NCBI GenBank assembly: GCA_046160485.1
Contig: JBJXGV010000072.1
Location: 102,760 to 166,759 of the forward strand
Direction: 5' to 3'
Source: JBJXGV01 sp046160485
GTDB lineage: Bacteria; Orphanbacterota; Orphanbacteria; JBJXGV01
Length of the DNA stretch: 64,000 nucleotides
The notes below the pieces were generated by a model. The model was given only the letters and a program-made list of their open reading frames with translations. It ran no database searches and was not told where the DNA came from. Positions 63,391 to 64,000 of the stretch are shown one piece after another (the first letter of the stretch is position 1; each line of letters begins with the position of its first letter). The position numbers were made by a program, and so were the translations under genes.

Positions 63391-64000
63391 GTGGCCGCAA
63401 TCTCACTCCGTTCGCCATCTGAATCCGACGCGCGCGCACGCGCGCTCACGCTCTCGGCGACGCTCTGCGCGGCGAGCATGATCGCGCAGCAGGTCGCCGG
63501 CAAGGCGACGCGCGACACGCTCTTCCTCTCGAACTTCAACGTCTCGGCGCTTCCGTTCATGCTGATCGGCGCGGCGGCCGTCTCCCTCGTCGTCATCTTC
63601 GTCGCTTCGCGCGGGCTCTCGCTCCACTCGCCGGCGCGCTTCGTGCCGATCGCGTTCGCCGCGAGCGCGCTCTTGCAGCTCGGCGAGTGGTGGCTCCTGC
63701 CGCACGCGCCGCGCCCGACCGCGGTGCTCATCTACCTGCACATCGCCGTCCTCGGCTCGGTGCTGATCTCGGCGTTCTGGTCGCTCGTCAACGAGCTGTT
63801 CGATCCGCGCACGGCGAAGCGGCGCATGGGACAGATCGCCGCCGGGGGCGCACTCGGCGGCGTCGCGGGCGGGATTCTCGCGGAGCGGATCGCGGCGTCG
63901 CAGCCGGTCGCGACGATGCTGCCGGTGCTCGCGGCGACGCACCTGGCGTGCGCGTTCGCGGCGCGTGCGCTGGCTCGCGAGGCGCGCGCGGCCGAGGACG
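63391..64000 (+). CDS. ADP/ATP-carrier-type (Npt-like) transporter, partial
   Basis: The gene runs off the right edge; about 200 residues are visible. After a short polar start come membrane helices in LTLSATLCAASMIAQQVAGK, MLIGAAAVSLVVIFVASRG and VLIYLHIAVLGSVLISAFW. The motif KATRDTLFLSNFN is followed by ELFDPRTAKRRMGQIAAGGALGG, typical of the Npt/ADP-ATP antiporter branch of the major facilitator clan. In obligate intracellular bacteria these exchange ATP for ADP, but free-living members have other or unknown cargo. The GTG at 63391 is the first in-frame start after a strong promoter; the ATG at 63478 would be too late because it lies inside the first helix. Confidence 0.72.
   Translation, partial: MAAISLRSPSESDARARALTLSATLCAASMIAQQVAGKATRDTLFLSNFNVSALPFMLIGAAAVSLVVIFVASRGLSLHSPARFVPIAFAASALLQLGEWWLLPHAPRPTAVLIYLHIAVLGSVLISAFWSLVNELFDPRTAKRRMGQIAAGGALGGVAGGILAERIAASQPVATMLPVLAATHLACAFAARALAREARAAED

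Overview
The window is a dense, high-GC bacterial chromosome segment carrying about fifty protein genes on both strands, with short gaps and many 1-4 nt stop/start overlaps. I saw no rRNA, tRNA, CRISPR array, insertion sequence or phage gene. Several features suggest a Gram-negative member of the FCB superphylum (Eisenbacteria- or Krumholzibacteria-like, possibly a metagenome-assembled genome). These are a Wzi-type capsule outer-membrane protein, five large secreted proteins ending in a FlgD/T9SS-like Ig sorting domain, a metallopeptidase of the MXAN_6640 kind, dockerin-like and ACC..DGSC cysteine-rich repeats, and abundant glycosyltransferases. The taxonomic call is inference.

Layout. 1-4302: the 3' end of an FAD oxidase, two paralogous secreted proteins and ptsN, made by a tandem duplication of about 1.8 kb that also left a broken ptsN copy. 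4382-13904: recG, a Wzi-like protein, an FG-GAP repeat protein, dapF, a SIMPL-domain protein, a short-chain dehydrogenase and a B12-binding radical SAM protein. 14111-22000: a secreted metallopeptidase, an ATP-grasp-like protein with a Gfo/Idh/MocA dehydrogenase, a DCC/lipase-maturation-factor pair and pepT. 21342-33302: one tightly overlapping eight-gene redox operon. 33515-42210: surface-polysaccharide genes (four glycosyltransferase-type proteins, two sugar-nucleotide SDRs, one sugar nucleotidyltransferase). 42304-48166: an M14 carboxypeptidase, HAD hydrolase, O-methyltransferase and LVIVD/choice-of-anchor protein. 48371-50297: DinB, a small membrane protein and a ParB-like protein. 50479-55236: four tandem six-cysteine secreted paralogs plus another secreted protein. 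55356-64000: Mn/Fe superoxide dismutase, a glycosyltransferase, a GT-C-like membrane protein, a FIMAH protein, an HExxH secreted protease, TusA, a dockerin-like protein and the start of an ADP/ATP-carrier-type transporter.

The redox operon reads, in order of transcription: GltD-like FAD/NAD(P) iron-sulfur protein, Rieske protein, b6f-type cytochrome b, seven-haem cytochrome c, a Tat-exported molybdopterin catalytic subunit, its iron-sulfur beta subunit, a haem-b gamma lipoprotein and a TorD-like chaperone. The catalytic subunits resemble the periplasmic nitrite oxidoreductase type of Nitrospira and anammox bacteria. Together they suggest a periplasmic Mo enzyme coupled to a Rieske/cytochrome b complex with a possible NAD(P) branch. 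The substrate cannot be read from sequence.

Two other patterns stand out. First, six predicted secreted proteins from two unrelated families end in the same ten-residue tail ([ST]WGxIKGL[YF]R), which may be an undescribed sorting tag distinct from the FlgD-like domain used by five neighbours. Second, many single genes have a -10 hexamer only 6-8 nt before the start codon, as expected for leaderless mRNAs, while most of the secreted-protein genes have leaders with strong Shine-Dalgarno sequences.
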